Assembly (NCBI GenBank): GCA_964457685.1
Contig: CAYWFS010000022.1
Coordinates: forward strand, 1 to 35,297
Direction: 5' to 3'
DNA length: 35,297 bases
Origin: UMGS1696 sp964457685
Lineage (GTDB): Bacteria; Bacillota; Clostridia; Oscillospirales; CAG-272
Position 1 is the stretch's first letter; every line of letters begins with the position of its first letter. Positions 8,049 to 15,930 of this stretch are shown here, one piece after another. The translations under genes and the position numbers were made by a program. The notes below the pieces were generated by a model, which worked only from the letters and a program-made list of their open reading frames with translations, ran no database searches and was not told the DNA's origin.

Positions 8049-10337
8049 TTAATACAGACCGAGTGCCTTGGTCATGTAGCCGGAATATTCGGGGTTGAAT
8101 GTGTCGAGGTAGGAGGAAGGATCTCCGAAGTCGGGGCCCCAACCGGATACGTCATAGATTGTGTAGTTGTTCTGGTAGCCTGTTTCCGGATAGTAGCCTG
8201 CGTAGTACCAGTCCTGAGCAGTAGCACAAGATATGAGGTTAACCTTTACAAGACCGCCGAGAGCCTTTTCGATAGACTGAGCAACAGCTGTTTCGGCATT
8301 TGTGTAAGTCTCGCTTACTGCGGGGTAGAGGAGGTCGATGTAAACGGGATTGTTTTCATCAATTGTGATACCGATGGAAGCAAGCTCTTCGATAGCCTGA
8401 GCAAGCTCTTCCTTAGCGTTTTCAACATTGTACCAACCGTCAAAACCGTCGGAGGAACCAACGCCGTCGTCACCGTTCGGATCCCAAACAGTTACCTTAA
8501 CTCCGTCTGCGTCAAGCTGAGCCTGAACGATAGCACCGAAGAATGTACCTGCCGCAAATGTTGTAGCTGTACCGTTGATGTCGATTGTTACATCTTCTTC
8601 GAGAGATACGAAGTTACCGGGAACGTAGGAGTTTCTGAGAGAAAGCTTTGCAAGCTCGTCGCCAACCTTCTGAGCATTGTAGGAAATTCTGTCTACGGAC
8701 ATGGACAATGCACGTCTGAAGTGTACGTTAGCCATAGCGTATGCGTTAACGGTCTTCTGCTCTTCTGTCATGGGGGATACTGCTACTGTTTCATCGTTGT
8801 AGTTGCTGTATCTCTGACGGAAGATGTTGTAGAATGCCATGTAAGAGGTAGCGGTTGTACCGGTTGTATAGCCGTACTTTTCAAAGTTACCGTCTTCTTT
8901 TGCAAGCTGAAGTGTAGAGGTATTAAGACCTACACCTGCTATAGTACCTGCAAGAGCATCGTTGTAACCCTTTGTTGTATCGGAACCATCGTTGTAAACC
9001 CACTTAATTGTGCTTACGTTAACTACGTCCTTGTTGTAGTAGCTTTCGTTAGCTGTGAATACGATAGTGCTGTTTTCTGTGTGGTTTGTTACGAGGTAAG
9101 GACCGCAGTAAGCAATGTTGTCAGCGGACTTACCGTAAGTGTAGGAATCTGCGGTGGGGTCGTATTCGTCGCCGAACTTACCGCCCTGGGATTCGTAGTA
9201 AGCTCTGTTCATCGGAGCAAAGCAGCCGTAACCGAGCATTGTTTCAAAGTATGTGAATTCTCCTGTAAGTGTGTACTGGAGAGTGTAGTCATCAATAGCC
9301 TTAACACCGACATTTGTGAAGTCTCTGTTTGTGCCGTCGATGTATTCGTCAAAGCCTACGATAACGCCGGAGAGGAGGTAGTCAAGACCACCGTCAGCGT
9401 CGGACATATGCTGCATACCCGCAACGAAGTCGTCTGCTGTAACCTCGCCTACTTCACGTCCCTGAGAGTCAACCCATTTAACGCCTTCACGAAGCTTATA
9501 TGTTACCGTAACATAGCCTGTATCCGGATCGGGTTCGGAGAATTCACCGAAGCCTGTAGCGAGAGCGGGCTGCTGTACACCTTCATTGTCGTACTCGAGA
9601 AGTCCGTCGTAGGTGTTTATGATAGCATCGGAGTCAACAGCCTGAGAAGTTGCGAGAACGTCCCATGTTGTGGGGTCGGATGTGTACTGGAGAGCATATG
9701 TGTCCTGGAAGGTGTAACCCTTATCTGTAAGGTATTCTCTTGCCCAGTCCATGTATTCTCCGGTTCCCTTGAGTTCAGACCACTTAGCCTTGCAAGCCGC
9801 AATGTCTTCGGATGTGAGGAATTCATTGCAAACGAGAATGCTGTGGTATCTGTCCATGTCACTACCCCAAAGAGTACGGTCGATGGTGTAAGGAACAACA
9901 CGGCTGATAGCGTAGTTACCGCCTCCTGTAGAGGACGGAAGCATTGTAGCACTTTCGAGAAGCTTTGCCTCAGCTACTGCCATAAGAGCAAATCTTTCGG
10001 AAATGGAGGTTGCGTTTTCCTTAGCCTGTGTATAATAATTATAGAAATCGCCGAGAACTTCATTATAAATTTCGTCACAGGCGTTTGTATATTCTTCTGT
10101 TGTATCGGTGAAGGTCTGTCCGAGATACTTAGAGGGATTGAAGGTACCGACTTCCTTACCGTATTCGGTATTCACGCTGTCTCCGTCTGTGCTTTCACCG
10201 TCAATGTTTGTCGAAATTTCATTCTGCACGTCATTGCCGTTTGTTTCGCTGCCACCGTTTGAGCCGTTGCAGGCAACAAAGGAAGCGGATGCGAGGAGGC
10301 AGGCAAGAATGAGTGCAATACTTTTCTTGAGCTTCAT
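8049..10337 (-). CDS. oppA: Solute-binding lipoprotein of the oligopeptide transporter (SBP_bac_5), apparently circularly permuted
   Basis: This is the extracellular receptor that delivers peptides or similar solutes to OppBCDF. A lipoprotein signal ends at Cys23 (SFVAC), followed by a Ser/Asn/Gly-rich linker. The usual mature start of this family (YTSDPTTWDVLATSQAxxSD...TYDGLLEYD) appears only at about 217-250, and the usual core follows to GWGPDFGDPSSYLDTF near the end. The stop comes shortly after (SGYMTKALGLY), where normal members continue for another ~130 residues. A segment resembling that missing tail (RFALMAVAEAKLLES, then GGGNYAISRVVPYT, then RYHSILVCNEFLT) sits at about 110-180 instead. 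The ATG at 10335-10337 has AAGGAG seven bases upstream. A further in-frame ATG at 10415 would put 26 polar residues before the signal peptide and is rejected. Confidence 0.9.
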   Translation of the reverse strand: MKLKKSIALILACLLASASFVACNGSNGGSETNGNDVQNEISTNIDGESTDGDSVNTEYGKEVGTFNPSKYLGQTFTDTTEEYTNACDEIYNEVLGDFYNYYTQAKENATSISERFALMAVAEAKLLESATMLPSSTGGGNYAISRVVPYTIDRTLWGSDMDRYHSILVCNEFLTSEDIAACKAKWSELKGTGEYMDWAREYLTDKGYTFQDTYALQYTSDPTTWDVLATSQAVDSDAIINTYDGLLEYDNEGVQQPALATGFGEFSEPDPDTGYVTVTYKLREGVKWVDSQGREVGEVTADDFVAGMQHMSDADGGLDYLLSGVIVGFDEYIDGTNRDFTNVGVKAIDDYTLQYTLTGEFTYFETMLGYGCFAPMNRAYYESQGGKFGDEYDPTADSYTYGKSADNIAYCGPYLVTNHTENSTIVFTANESYYNKDVVNVSTIKWVYNDGSDTTKGYNDALAGTIAGVGLNTSTLQLAKEDGNFEKYGYTTGTTATSYMAFYNIFRQRYSNYNDETVAVSPMTEEQKTVNAYAMANVHFRRALSMSVDRISYNAQKVGDELAKLSLRNSYVPGNFVSLEEDVTIDINGTATTFAAGTFFGAIVQAQLDADGVKVTVWDPNGDDGVGSSDGFDGWYNVENAKEELAQAIEELASIGITIDENNPVYIDLLYPAVSETYTNAETAVAQSIEKALGGLVKVNLISCATAQDWYYAGYYPETGYQNNYTIYDVSGWGPDFGDPSSYLDTFNPEYSGYMTKALGLY

Positions 10338-10363
10338 AATTTTTCTCCTTATTTTGTTTTTTC

Positions 10364-10396
10364 GCCCGGGGAGTAAATCGTAAGGAAAGCTCCCCC
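10364..10396 (-). other. Small hairpin in the oppA leader
   Basis: GGGGAG and CTCCCC flank a 16-nt loop in the oppA 5' leader, upstream of its ribosome binding site. There is no T-run, so it is more likely a structural leader element than a terminator. Significance is uncertain. Confidence 0.3.
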
Positions 10397-10480
10397 ATGT
10401 CGGCGGATTCGCCATATCAAAATCACATCTTCAAAAAAACGAAATGTTCCGCCGAGAAGCATTGAAATTAATATGCATTT

Positions 10481-10509
10481 ATTATACTAAATTAAAGCTG
10501 TTTTGTCAA
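10481..10509 (-). promoter_or_regulatory. Consensus sigma-A promoter of the opp operon
   Basis: On the minus strand, TTGACA (10504-10509) and TATAAT (10481-10486) are separated by exactly 17 bp, a perfect consensus. The predicted leader to the oppA start codon is about 137 nt. Confidence 0.88.
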
Positions 10510-11027
10510 CGATAAATAGAACGCAAATATAACTAAATTGCAAGTCGTGCTTTGGTTTATTTTGTGGATTTAAGCAATAAATTGCATATTTTCGTGCGGA
10601 TTCATAATTATAAGGCAAAATCAAGCTTTTTATGCATAAAAAATCGCATAACTTGTATTTCAATCGGAAATAAGCCGTGATTCGTGCGTTTTCGGGTTTA
10701 TAACTATTCATCCGCCCGGATTTATTTTTTGATTTTTTTCGTGTTTCGGCACGATTTTGATAATTTTTCGTACACAAATCGCCACACATCTGTCAAAAAG
10801 CATGCTTAATAGTATGCTATAGAATATTCCTTTTGCTGTGCTACATTCTCTGACTGTATCCACTGCGGTGTATCGACACGGTTGTTAAAGTCGCTCTTGC
10901 AAGAGTTAAAAAGTCTTCATTATTATAATAGCATTCATAAGGTTTTTTAATCGCCGTTTTCAACATACCATGCACTGTTTTATACTCACTCTATCGCCAC
11001 AATGAATAAATTCCGCAAGATTTGCTA
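10510..11027. other. AT-rich non-coding region between divergent oppA and rny
   Basis: I see no convincing gene in this 518-bp stretch. A 100-codon minus-strand frame overlaps the oppA promoter and has no ribosome binding site. Two perfect palindromes stand out: TTTTTATGCATAAAAA at 10627-10642 and CTCTTGCAAGAG at 10894-10905. Either could be a regulator site, but neither lies at a position that proves it. No tRNA or known small RNA fold was recognised. Confidence 0.5.
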
Positions 11028-11056
11028 TTGACTTTAAACCCGTGTGGAGTTATAAT
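11028..11056 (+). promoter_or_regulatory. Sigma-A promoter of rny
   Basis: TTGACT (11028-11033) and TATAAT (11051-11056) are separated by 17 bp. The predicted leader to the rny start is nearly 190 nt and contains a short CCGT/ACGG hairpin near 11078-11093. Confidence 0.85.
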
Positions 11057-11250
11057 ATTGCGTAGTATGTTTTCATTCCGTCGGGTGTACGGATCTATTG
11101 ATTTGTAAAAAGCGAGCTGCAATTTATATATATCTTTCCCTCGGGGGAATGACTCTGACATATTTCTAAAGTATATTTAGTTAAAATAATATTACTTAAA
11201 AGGTGAATCAAATGCAAAACAAAACAAGTGAAAGTAAAAGGAGGTGCGAG

Positions 11251-12795
11251 ATGGGACCTATAGTTGCAGCACTTATCTCCGGCGTGGTATGCTGTGCGTG
11301 CGGCTTTGCACTCGGCGTACTCTATCGCAAAAAGGTCGGCGAAGCTGAAATCGGTTCGGCAGAGGCACAGGCAAGAAAGATACTTGAGGACGGTATAAGA
11401 TCCGCAGAAAACAAAAAGAAGGAAGCCCTGCTCGAAGCCAAGGACGAAATTATCAAAACAAAGAACGAATTCGAGCTTGAACTCGGCGAACGCAGAAGCG
11501 AGCTTGCACGACAGGAAAGACGAGTTCAGTCCAAGGAAGAAAACCTCGACAGAAAGACAGACGCTCTCGAAAAGAAAGACGAAAACCTCACAAAGAAGCT
11601 CAAGGAAACAACCGAGCTTAACGAAAGCATAGAAAAGCTCAAGGCAGAACAGTATGAGGAGCTTCAAAAGGTTGCCGGAATGACAGCGGAAGAAGCTACC
11701 GCAAGACTTGTAGAAAAACTCGATGCAGAGATAAAGCACAGACAGGCAAAGCGTATTACGGAGCTTGAAGACGAATTCAAGGCTACCGCAGACGAAAAAG
11801 CAAGAGATATAATCGCACTTGCAGTACAGAGATGTGCCGCAGATCACGTTTCCGAAATAACCGTATCCGCAGTTCCGCTTCCCAGTGAAGAAATGAAGGG
11901 ACGTATCATCGGACGTGAGGGAAGAAATATCAGAACAATAGAAACGCTCACAGGTGTTGACCTTATCATAGACGACACACCCGAAGCTATCACCGTTTCC
12001 AGCTTCGACCCCGTTCGCCGTGAGGTTGCGAGAATAGCACTCGAAAAGCTCATCTCCGATGGACGTATTCATCCCGCAAGAATCGAAGAAATGGTCGAAA
12101 AGGCTCGTAAGGAAGTTGACGTAACCATTCGTCAGGCAGGTGAAAGAGCAACCTTCGACACAGGCATTCACGGAATCAATCCGGAGCTTGTAAAGCTTCT
12201 CGGCAGACTTAAATTCAGAACAAGCTACGGTCAGAACGTACTTGCACACTCGGTTGAAGTATCTCTTATCTCGGGAGTTCTCGCAGATGAGCTTGGGGTT
12301 GACTCCACACTTGCAAAGCGTGCCGGTCTCCTCCACGATATAGGTAAAGCACTCACGCAGGAGGTTGAAGGCTCGCACGTTCAGCTCGGCGTGGAAATCG
12401 CAAGAAAGTACAAGGAATCCAAGGAAGTTATCAACGCTATCGAGGCTCACCACGGAGATGTGGAAGCTCAGACGATAACGGCTCTCATCGTACAGGCTGC
12501 CGACGCTATATCAGCCGCACGACCCGGAGCAAGACGTGAAAACCTCGAAAACTACATCAAGAGACTTACAAAGCTTGAAGAAATCGCAAACGAGTTCGAA
12601 GGTGTTGAAAAGTCATACGCTATCCAGGCAGGTCGTGAGATAAGAATCATGGTTAAGCCCGAGGTGGTAGACGATGACAAGATGGTGCTTATCGCTCACG
12701 ACATCGTAAAGAAGATAGAAGACGAGCTTGAATATCCCGGTCAGATAAAGGTTCACATGATTCGTGAGAGTCGTGCAATAGACTACGCAAAATAA
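11251..12795 (+). CDS. rny: Ribonuclease Y
   Basis: RNase Y is the membrane-anchored endoribonuclease that starts bulk mRNA decay in many Firmicutes. The 514-residue protein has the full family layout: a transmembrane segment at about 4-24, a long Glu/Lys-rich coiled coil (about 30-190), a KH RNA-binding domain with GRIIGREGRNIRT (217-229), and an HD metallo-phosphodiesterase domain with AHSVEVS and the catalytic LLHDIGKA (His362, Asp363). The ATG at 11251 is preceded by AAAGGAGGTG. In-frame GTG 11203 and ATG 11212, the latter behind AAAAGGTG, would add 13-16 polar residues before the membrane segment and are less likely. It has its own promoter and terminator. Confidence 0.96.
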   Translation: MGPIVAALISGVVCCACGFALGVLYRKKVGEAEIGSAEAQARKILEDGIRSAENKKKEALLEAKDEIIKTKNEFELELGERRSELARQERRVQSKEENLDRKTDALEKKDENLTKKLKETTELNESIEKLKAEQYEELQKVAGMTAEEATARLVEKLDAEIKHRQAKRITELEDEFKATADEKARDIIALAVQRCAADHVSEITVSAVPLPSEEMKGRIIGREGRNIRTIETLTGVDLIIDDTPEAITVSSFDPVRREVARIALEKLISDGRIHPARIEEMVEKARKEVDVTIRQAGERATFDTGIHGINPELVKLLGRLKFRTSYGQNVLAHSVEVSLISGVLADELGVDSTLAKRAGLLHDIGKALTQEVEGSHVQLGVEIARKYKESKEVINAIEAHHGDVEAQTITALIVQAADAISAARPGARRENLENYIKRLTKLEEIANEFEGVEKSYAIQAGREIRIMVKPEVVDDDKMVLIAHDIVKKIEDELEYPGQIKVHMIRESRAIDYAK

Positions 12796-12807
12796 AATCG
12801 AAAACAG

Positions 12808-12841
12808 ACACATCCGCAAAACAGGTCGGGTGTGTTTTTTT
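12808..12841 (+). terminator. Rho-independent terminator of rny
   Basis: ACACATCCG (12808-12816) pairs with CGGGTGTGT (12827-12835), with one G-U pair, and runs into seven Ts. It lies 12 bases after the rny stop. Confidence 0.9.
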
Positions 12842-12879
12842 ACCTGCAAAAATCAAGTCGAAAAAGTTTCTTCAAACTA

Positions 12880-12908
12880 TTGCAATTCAAAACAGTTTGT
12901 GGTACAAT
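12880..12908 (+). promoter_or_regulatory. Sigma-A promoter of secG
   Basis: TTGCAA (12880-12885) and TACAAT (12903-12908) have a 17-bp spacer, with the GGAGG of secG about 25 bases further on. Confidence 0.75.
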
Positions 12909-12945
12909 AGTAAGGCTAAGTAAAAAAATTACGGAGGCTCTATCA

Positions 12946-13176
12946 ATGCAAATCGCTATCGGTATAGTTTTAATTATAGCAGCAGTATTCCTTATCGTTG
13001 CAGTTCTCATGCAGTCCGGCAAGAACAAGAATCTTTCGGGCGTTATCGCAGGCGGTTCCGAGACTTTCTTCGGTAAATCCAAGGCTTCTACCTTTGAAAA
13101 CAAGCTTTCTAAGCTTACAACAGTCGTTGCTATCGTTTTTGTTGTTCTCGTTCTCGTTGCTTACCTTATTCAGTAA
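12946..13176 (+). CDS. secG: Protein translocase subunit SecG
   Basis: This 76-residue protein matches SecG, the small accessory subunit of the SecYEG protein-export channel. Two transmembrane segments (about 2-21 and 52-74) flank a cytoplasmic loop with the family pattern MQSGKNKNLSGVIAGGSETFFGKSKA. GGAGG lies ten bases before the ATG. It lies upstream of rnr, the usual secG-rnr order in Firmicutes, although a hairpin terminator separates the two here. Confidence 0.95.
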   Translation: MQIAIGIVLIIAAVFLIVAVLMQSGKNKNLSGVIAGGSETFFGKSKASTFENKLSKLTTVVAIVFVVLVLVAYLIQ

Positions 13177-13247
13177 GTCTACGATTGTCTGGACAACAGC
13201 GGATACAGTAAGTAAGTACGCCGCAACAGAATAGATCGGAGAACTTT

Positions 13248-13277
13248 GCGGGACATTCAAGTTCCGCTTTTTCTTTT
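13248..13277 (+). terminator. Terminator between secG and rnr
   Basis: GCGGGAC (13248-13254) pairs with GTTCCGC (13261-13267) around a 6-nt loop, followed by TTTTTCTTTT. No clear separate rnr promoter was found in the remaining 65 bp, so this may be a partial terminator that sets the secG to rnr ratio. Confidence 0.75.
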
Positions 13278-13342
13278 GCCGATACATAATTGCAGACAGA
13301 CCTCGCAAAAATATTAATGTCATAAAAATAAAGGAGTCGGAA

Positions 13343-15595
13343 TTGGCTAACAACAGTAAGATAGGAAAGATAACGGGCAAGGGCGGCAAAAACAGTGCCA
13401 TGAACACAAAGGGCGGCTTCTCAATGGGCGGAGGCTATCGCAGCGGCTCGTCTTATTCAAATAATTCGGGCAAAAACGGAAACGGCAACCGCACAAGCTC
13501 ATACTCCGGCACAAGAAACACAAGAGGAGCCTCAATGGTAAGAGAGCTTCCCAAGAAAAACGCAATAAAGAAAATACAGGGTACCTTCTCCTACAGCGGA
13601 AGAGGTTTCGGATTTGTTGTACCGGACGAAGAATTTGTGGGAGACGGCATTGCGGATGTGTTCATTTCCCCGAAGGACACCGCCGGAGCTATGACAGGTG
13701 ACCACGTTACGGTAAATGTCCTCGGAATCAGCGAAAAAGGCTCTCCCGAGGGTGTTGTAACAGCGGTTGAACCGTCGGTTAAGACTATAATCGGTACTCT
13801 TCACGTTGTCGCACCTCAGGGAAGATACGAGGGCTACTCATACGTTGTTCCCGATAACAAGAGAGTCGGCGTGAACATCTATATTCCCGATGAAGACGTT
13901 AAAGCAGCCGATGCACACGACATGGAAAAGGTCGAAATAATTCCGCACGGTGAAGAAGCATTTACAAGAAGTCGTTCCATCACCGTAAGAGGTCCGGTCG
14001 ATATGCCCTACTTCGATACCAAGGGTAAAATTTCAAAGGTATTCGGCTCTGCTCTCACAAGAGACGCAAACTATTCCGCTGTTCTTTACCAGTCCGGTAT
14101 TCGCACGGAATTTGACCCCGTTGTTCTTGCAGACGCAGAAAGAGCCGCCGCAGAACCTCTTACACTCGGAAAGCGTGAAGACCTCAGAGGAAAGCTCATA
14201 ATCACCATCGACAGTGCAAGTGCAAAGGACCTTGACGACGCTGTATCTCTCGAAAAAATCGACGGTGGCTGGATACTCGGTGTTCATATTGCCGATGTTT
14301 CAAACTATGTAAGACAGAACACACCCGTTGAGCTTGAAGCAAGACTCAGAGGAACAAGCGTATACTTCACCGACAAGGTAGTTCCCATGCTCCCCGAAAT
14401 TCTTTCAAACGGAGTATGCTCACTTAACGCAGGGGAGGACAAGTACGCTCTTTCAGCAGAAATGACCCTCGATGAAAACGGTAACAGAAAAAGCACCCGT
14501 GTCTTCAAGTCGATGATAAGAAGTACCGTTCGCGGTGTATACGACGAAGTAAACGACATTTGGAACAATCCCGAAAGTCCCTACAGAGAAAAATACGCAC
14601 CCGTCCTCGGTATGCTCGAAGATATGCACGCAATGTACGAAAAGCTCTCCGCACTTCAGGAAGCAAGAGGTGTTATGGAGCTTGAGGACTGTGAGCCTGT
14701 AATTATCGTTGACGAAAACTCCATGCCCATCGACATCATCAAGCGTGAACGTGGAGACGCGGAAAAAATGATAGAGCAGTTCATGCTTCAGGCAAACATG
14801 GGAGTTGCGGAGGTACTCAGAAGCCTCGGTCTCCCCTGCCTTTACAGAGTTCACGAAACTCCCTCCGACGAAAAGAGAACAAACTTCATCACATTCGCTC
14901 ATAACGTAGGTCTTAATACCTCCCGTGCGGCAGATGCGGAGGATGCACACGCACTCAGTACCGCTCTTATGGAAATAATGAACGAGGCAAGAGACAAGGG
15001 AATCGAGGAGTCCGTATCGGAAATGATGCTCCGTGCGATGATGAAAGCGAAGTATCAGGCTGTTTGTCTCCCCCACTTCGGTCTCGGTGCTGAAACATAC
15101 TGTCACTTCACTTCCCCGATCAGACGTTACCCCGACACCTTTGTTCACACCGTAATCACCACTGTGCTTGAAAATACAGACCTCAGACAGCTTGATTTCG
15201 GCACAACCATCGAGCATATGCCTCATGCGGTTACCGACCTTGCTAACGTAGCAGAGGAAAGAGGAAGCTCCTCCACCGAATGCGAAATAATTGCACTTAA
15301 CGCAGAGCGTGACATAGAAGACCTTTACATGGCTCTCTATATGCAGCCGAAGCTCGGTGAAGTGTTCGATGTTAAGGTATCCTCCGTTATCAGAAGCGGT
15401 ATGTTCGTTCAGTGTGACAACCTTGTTGAAGGCTTTATACCTGCACTCACCCTCCCGAACTCAAAGACAAATCCCGAAATGATGACTCTCTACTACGGCA
15501 ACAAGAAGTATGAGCTTGGAACTCCTCTCAAGGCAAAGCTTGTTGACACCGACATTCCCACAAGAAAGATTACCTTTGCTCTCGTAGAAGAATAA
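13343..15595 (+). CDS. rnr: Ribonuclease R
   Basis: RNase R is a processive 3'-5' exoribonuclease that degrades structured RNA and assists trans-translation. The 750-residue protein has an OB/cold-shock-like part (GRGFGFVVPD, about 86-96), the RNB catalytic domain with the metal-binding acidic cluster IDSASAKDLDD (Asp290, 296, 298, 299) and HFTSPIRRYPD, then a C-terminal S1 domain (about 674-750). The start is TTG at 13343 with AAGGAG six bases upstream; an internal ATG (codon 20) lacks a good site. Residues 1-64 are a basic Gly/Ser/Asn/Arg-rich tail in place of the winged-helix domain found in many RNase R proteins. smpB, a common downstream partner, is absent from this window. Confidence 0.95.
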   Translation: MANNSKIGKITGKGGKNSAMNTKGGFSMGGGYRSGSSYSNNSGKNGNGNRTSSYSGTRNTRGASMVRELPKKNAIKKIQGTFSYSGRGFGFVVPDEEFVGDGIADVFISPKDTAGAMTGDHVTVNVLGISEKGSPEGVVTAVEPSVKTIIGTLHVVAPQGRYEGYSYVVPDNKRVGVNIYIPDEDVKAADAHDMEKVEIIPHGEEAFTRSRSITVRGPVDMPYFDTKGKISKVFGSALTRDANYSAVLYQSGIRTEFDPVVLADAERAAAEPLTLGKREDLRGKLIITIDSASAKDLDDAVSLEKIDGGWILGVHIADVSNYVRQNTPVELEARLRGTSVYFTDKVVPMLPEILSNGVCSLNAGEDKYALSAEMTLDENGNRKSTRVFKSMIRSTVRGVYDEVNDIWNNPESPYREKYAPVLGMLEDMHAMYEKLSALQEARGVMELEDCEPVIIVDENSMPIDIIKRERGDAEKMIEQFMLQANMGVAEVLRSLGLPCLYRVHETPSDEKRTNFITFAHNVGLNTSRAADAEDAHALSTALMEIMNEARDKGIEESVSEMMLRAMMKAKYQAVCLPHFGLGAETYCHFTSPIRRYPDTFVHTVITTVLENTDLRQLDFGTTIEHMPHAVTDLANVAEERGSSSTECEIIALNAERDIEDLYMALYMQPKLGEVFDVKVSSVIRSGMFVQCDNLVEGFIPALTLPNSKTNPEMMTLYYGNKKYELGTPLKAKLVDTDIPTRKITFALVEE

Positions 15596-15661
15596 TTAAA
15601 TTTCGACAACGCAAGAATAAAATCTTTTTTAACGGTATATTAACATTTTCTCAAAATAATA

Positions 15662-15690
15662 TTGACAAATTGTTAATCGCATGATATAAT
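15662..15690 (+). promoter_or_regulatory. Perfect consensus sigma-A promoter of the 35-residue peptide gene
   Basis: TTGACA (15662-15667) and TATAAT (15685-15690) are separated by 17 bp, both boxes fully consensus. The sequence ATTGACAAATTGT around the -35 box is repeated at the promoter starting at 18647. Confidence 0.88.
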
Positions 15691-15733
15691 ATAAGTACCT
15701 CAAAACTAAATACGGGAAAGGAAGTATTATATC

Positions 15734-15841
15734 ATGACAGAACTTGTTTATGTACCCTCGGTAATCGAAATCGCTTTAATGGCGGCACTTCTCCTGTTCA
15801 CCACCGGCTTTCTCACCCATCTTGCGGCGAGGAAGAAGTAA
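15734..15841 (+). CDS. Small membrane peptide, 35 residues, function unknown
   Basis: An ATG at 15734 opens a 35-codon frame ending in TAA at 15839-15841. The peptide has a short N-terminus (MTELVYVPSVIE), one hydrophobic helix (about 13-29) and a basic end (ARKK), so it is predicted to sit in the membrane. GGAAG lies nine bases upstream. It has its own perfect promoter and a strong terminator, so it is a self-contained transcription unit rather than chance coding. Size and charge pattern resemble small membrane regulators and type I toxins, but I do not recognise the family and see no antisense antitoxin RNA. It sits directly after rnr, where smpB is often found. Confidence 0.68.
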   Translation: MTELVYVPSVIEIALMAALLLFTTGFLTHLAARKK

Positions 15842-15856
15842 GTTATAAATAGAAAT

Positions 15857-15930
15857 ACGGCTTTCGTAATCGTTTTTCACCTGTATCGGATGAATTAAAA
15901 CGATCTCGAAAGCCGTTTGTTTTTTATTTT
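15857..15930. terminator. Bidirectional terminator between the small peptide gene and the radical SAM gene
   Basis: ACGGCTTTCG (15857-15866) pairs with CGAAAGCCGT (15907-15916). After a 2-nt internal mismatch, ATCGTTTT (15869-15876) pairs with AAAACGAT (15897-15904), and a small TCACC/GGATGA stem caps the top. A long T-rich run follows on the plus strand and overlaps the stop of the converging gene. The minus-strand side also has Ts but fewer. Confidence 0.88.

Noticed and set aside
8721..10262. Plus-strand open frame of 513 codons opposite oppA
   Set aside because: It arises from the codon bias of oppA, which avoids codons whose complements are stops. The translation is Cys/Val-rich and has no domain or ribosome binding site.
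10487..10789. Minus-strand 100-codon frame in the oppA-rny gap
   Set aside because: It overlaps the consensus oppA promoter, lacks a ribosome binding site and has a translation typical of AT-rich non-coding DNA.
11095..12453. Minus-strand open frame of 452 codons opposite rny
   Set aside because: Shadow of the rny reading frame; Cys/Phe-rich translation, no start signal.
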